From Herbinix sp. (GTDB taxonomy: Bacteria > Bacillota > Clostridia > Lachnospirales > Lachnospiraceae): DNA of 64,000 nucleotides. The notes beneath the pieces are model-generated. The model was not told the DNA's origin, made no database searches, and saw nothing but the letters and a program-made list of their open reading frames with translations. Shown here piece by piece: positions 63,332-64,000 of this stretch (positions are counted from its first letter, which is position 1; each line of letters opens with the position of its first letter). The stretch is from assembly GCA_029256105.1 (NCBI GenBank), contig JAQSYO010000009.1, positions 1 to 64,000 of the forward strand, read 5' to 3'. The translations under genes and the position numbers were made by a program.

Positions 63332-63973
63332 TTGAGAATACCGGAACATATTGGAATTATACCGGATGGAAACAGAAGATGGGCCAAAATCAGGGGACTA
63401 GGTCCCGAAAAAGGATATGCCCATGGCTTACATCCGGGTTTGGATTTACTTCGACAGGCGAAGGCTTGTGGAATAAAAGAGATTACGTATTATGGTTTTA
63501 CGGTCGATAATTGTAAAAGACCAATTGTCCAACAAAAAGCCTTTCAACAAGCATGTGTTGAGGCAATCCATTTAATCGCATCAGAAGGAGCTTCTTTGCT
63601 GGTGGTCGGGAATACAGAGTCCGATTGCTTTCCCAAGGAGCTTTTGCCATATACAAAAAGAACGGATATAAATGGTGGAGGCATAAAAGTTAATTTTCTT
63701 GTAAATTATGGATGGGAATGGGACTTGTCCAATCTTCCTGTTTCTAAGGGGAAAGATAAGTCAATTCTCAAGAAGCTTCACTCCAATGATATTTCCAGAA
63801 TTGATTTGATTATCCGATGGGGTAATATGCGAAGATTATCCGGATTTCTACCTCTTCAATCGGTTTATTCAGACTTTTTTGTGGTGGAGGATATGTGGCC
63901 TGACTATCGACCGGAGCATTTACAACAAGCCTTGGGTTGGTATAATGCACAGGATGTTACCTTAGGCGGATAA
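63332..63973 (+). CDS. Divergent cis-prenyltransferase (UppS-like) protein
   Basis: A 213-residue protein, about 30-40 shorter than typical undecaprenyl diphosphate synthases. It retains HIGIIPDGNRRWA with the catalytic Asp of motif I and KEITYYGFTVDNCKRP, the motif of the family. The C-terminal diphosphate/metal motif, usually RTGGExRLSNFxLWQ, reads RWGNMRRLSGFLPLQ: the acidic residue is replaced. It may have another prenyl substrate or be inactive. TTG 63332 follows AAGGAAG by 7-8 bases. It is monocistronic as far as visible. Confidence 0.82.
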   Translation: MRIPEHIGIIPDGNRRWAKIRGLGPEKGYAHGLHPGLDLLRQAKACGIKEITYYGFTVDNCKRPIVQQKAFQQACVEAIHLIASEGASLLVVGNTESDCFPKELLPYTKRTDINGGGIKVNFLVNYGWEWDLSNLPVSKGKDKSILKKLHSNDISRIDLIIRWGNMRRLSGFLPLQSVYSDFFVVEDMWPDYRPEHLQQALGWYNAQDVTLGG

Positions 63974-64000
63974 TAAGGGATATTATAAAGTTAGCCTTCA

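Overview
The window is low-GC, AT-rich DNA with Gram-positive features: strong AGGAGG-type ribosome binding sites, lipoprotein signal peptides, a class D sortase, LCP and VanZ proteins, LacI regulators and hairpin-plus-T terminators. The gene content points to an anaerobic clostridial glycan degrader, probably Lachnospiraceae close to the Lachnoclostridium/Roseburia type. This is inferred from gene content only; no rRNA or tRNA gene was seen.

Region 1 (1-13.4 kb) is an exopolysaccharide or capsule cluster. It holds the 3' end of a priming sugar-phosphate transferase, five glycosyltransferase genes including an Alg14/Alg13-type split pair, two hexapeptide acetyltransferases, a Wzy-like polymerase, a membrane O-acetyltransferase, a Wzx flippase and ManC (GDP-mannose synthesis). 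A 51-codon remnant of GDP-L-fucose synthase lies just before manC. Region 2 (13.4-20 kb) is envelope-related: an uncharacterised membrane protein with a structured leader, a three-gene sortase unit, an LCP ligase and a VanZ protein.

Region 3 (20-33.8 kb) holds ridA, a soluble chemoreceptor and an Old Yellow Enzyme, then a beta-mannan utilisation set in two blocks, each preceded by its own LacI regulator. Block A is mannose-6-phosphate isomerase, a cellobiose/mannobiose 2-epimerase and a GH130_1-like phosphorylase. Block B is a GH130_2-like phosphorylase and an SGNH esterase resembling CE17. Together they would deacetylate mannooligosaccharides, phosphorolyse them, epimerise the final mannobiose, split Man-Glc and feed mannose phosphate into glycolysis.

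Region 4 (33.8-37.2 kb) is the oddest. A three-gene operon encodes a 26-residue peptide that reads like the start of a [NiFe]-hydrogenase large subunit, an apparently intact hydrogenase-maturation protease fused to a cytochrome b5 domain, and a possible HypA-like protein without metal motifs. No hydrogenase is present. Two small paralogous proteins, one with an Arg-Asp repeat tract, and a bacteriohemerythrin follow.

Region 5 (37.4-63.2 kb) looks like a laminarin-type beta-glucan locus. It has two solute-binding proteins (one 986 residues with sandwich-like modules), two permease pairs, an NHL-TPR-Yip1 membrane protein and a DUF5696 protein, then GH16 laminarinase, a LacI regulator, a GH94/GH161-like phosphorylase, two near-identical cytoplasmic GH30 enzymes, a membrane-anchored GH5 and a GH3 lipoprotein. 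Two matching palindromes upstream are good LacI-family operator candidates. No ABC ATPase is present. A divergent cis-prenyltransferase-like gene closes the window.

A window-wide oddity is a set of short tandem repeats whose first unit contains the stop codon of the upstream gene (unit lengths 12, 13, 14, 17 and 42 bp).
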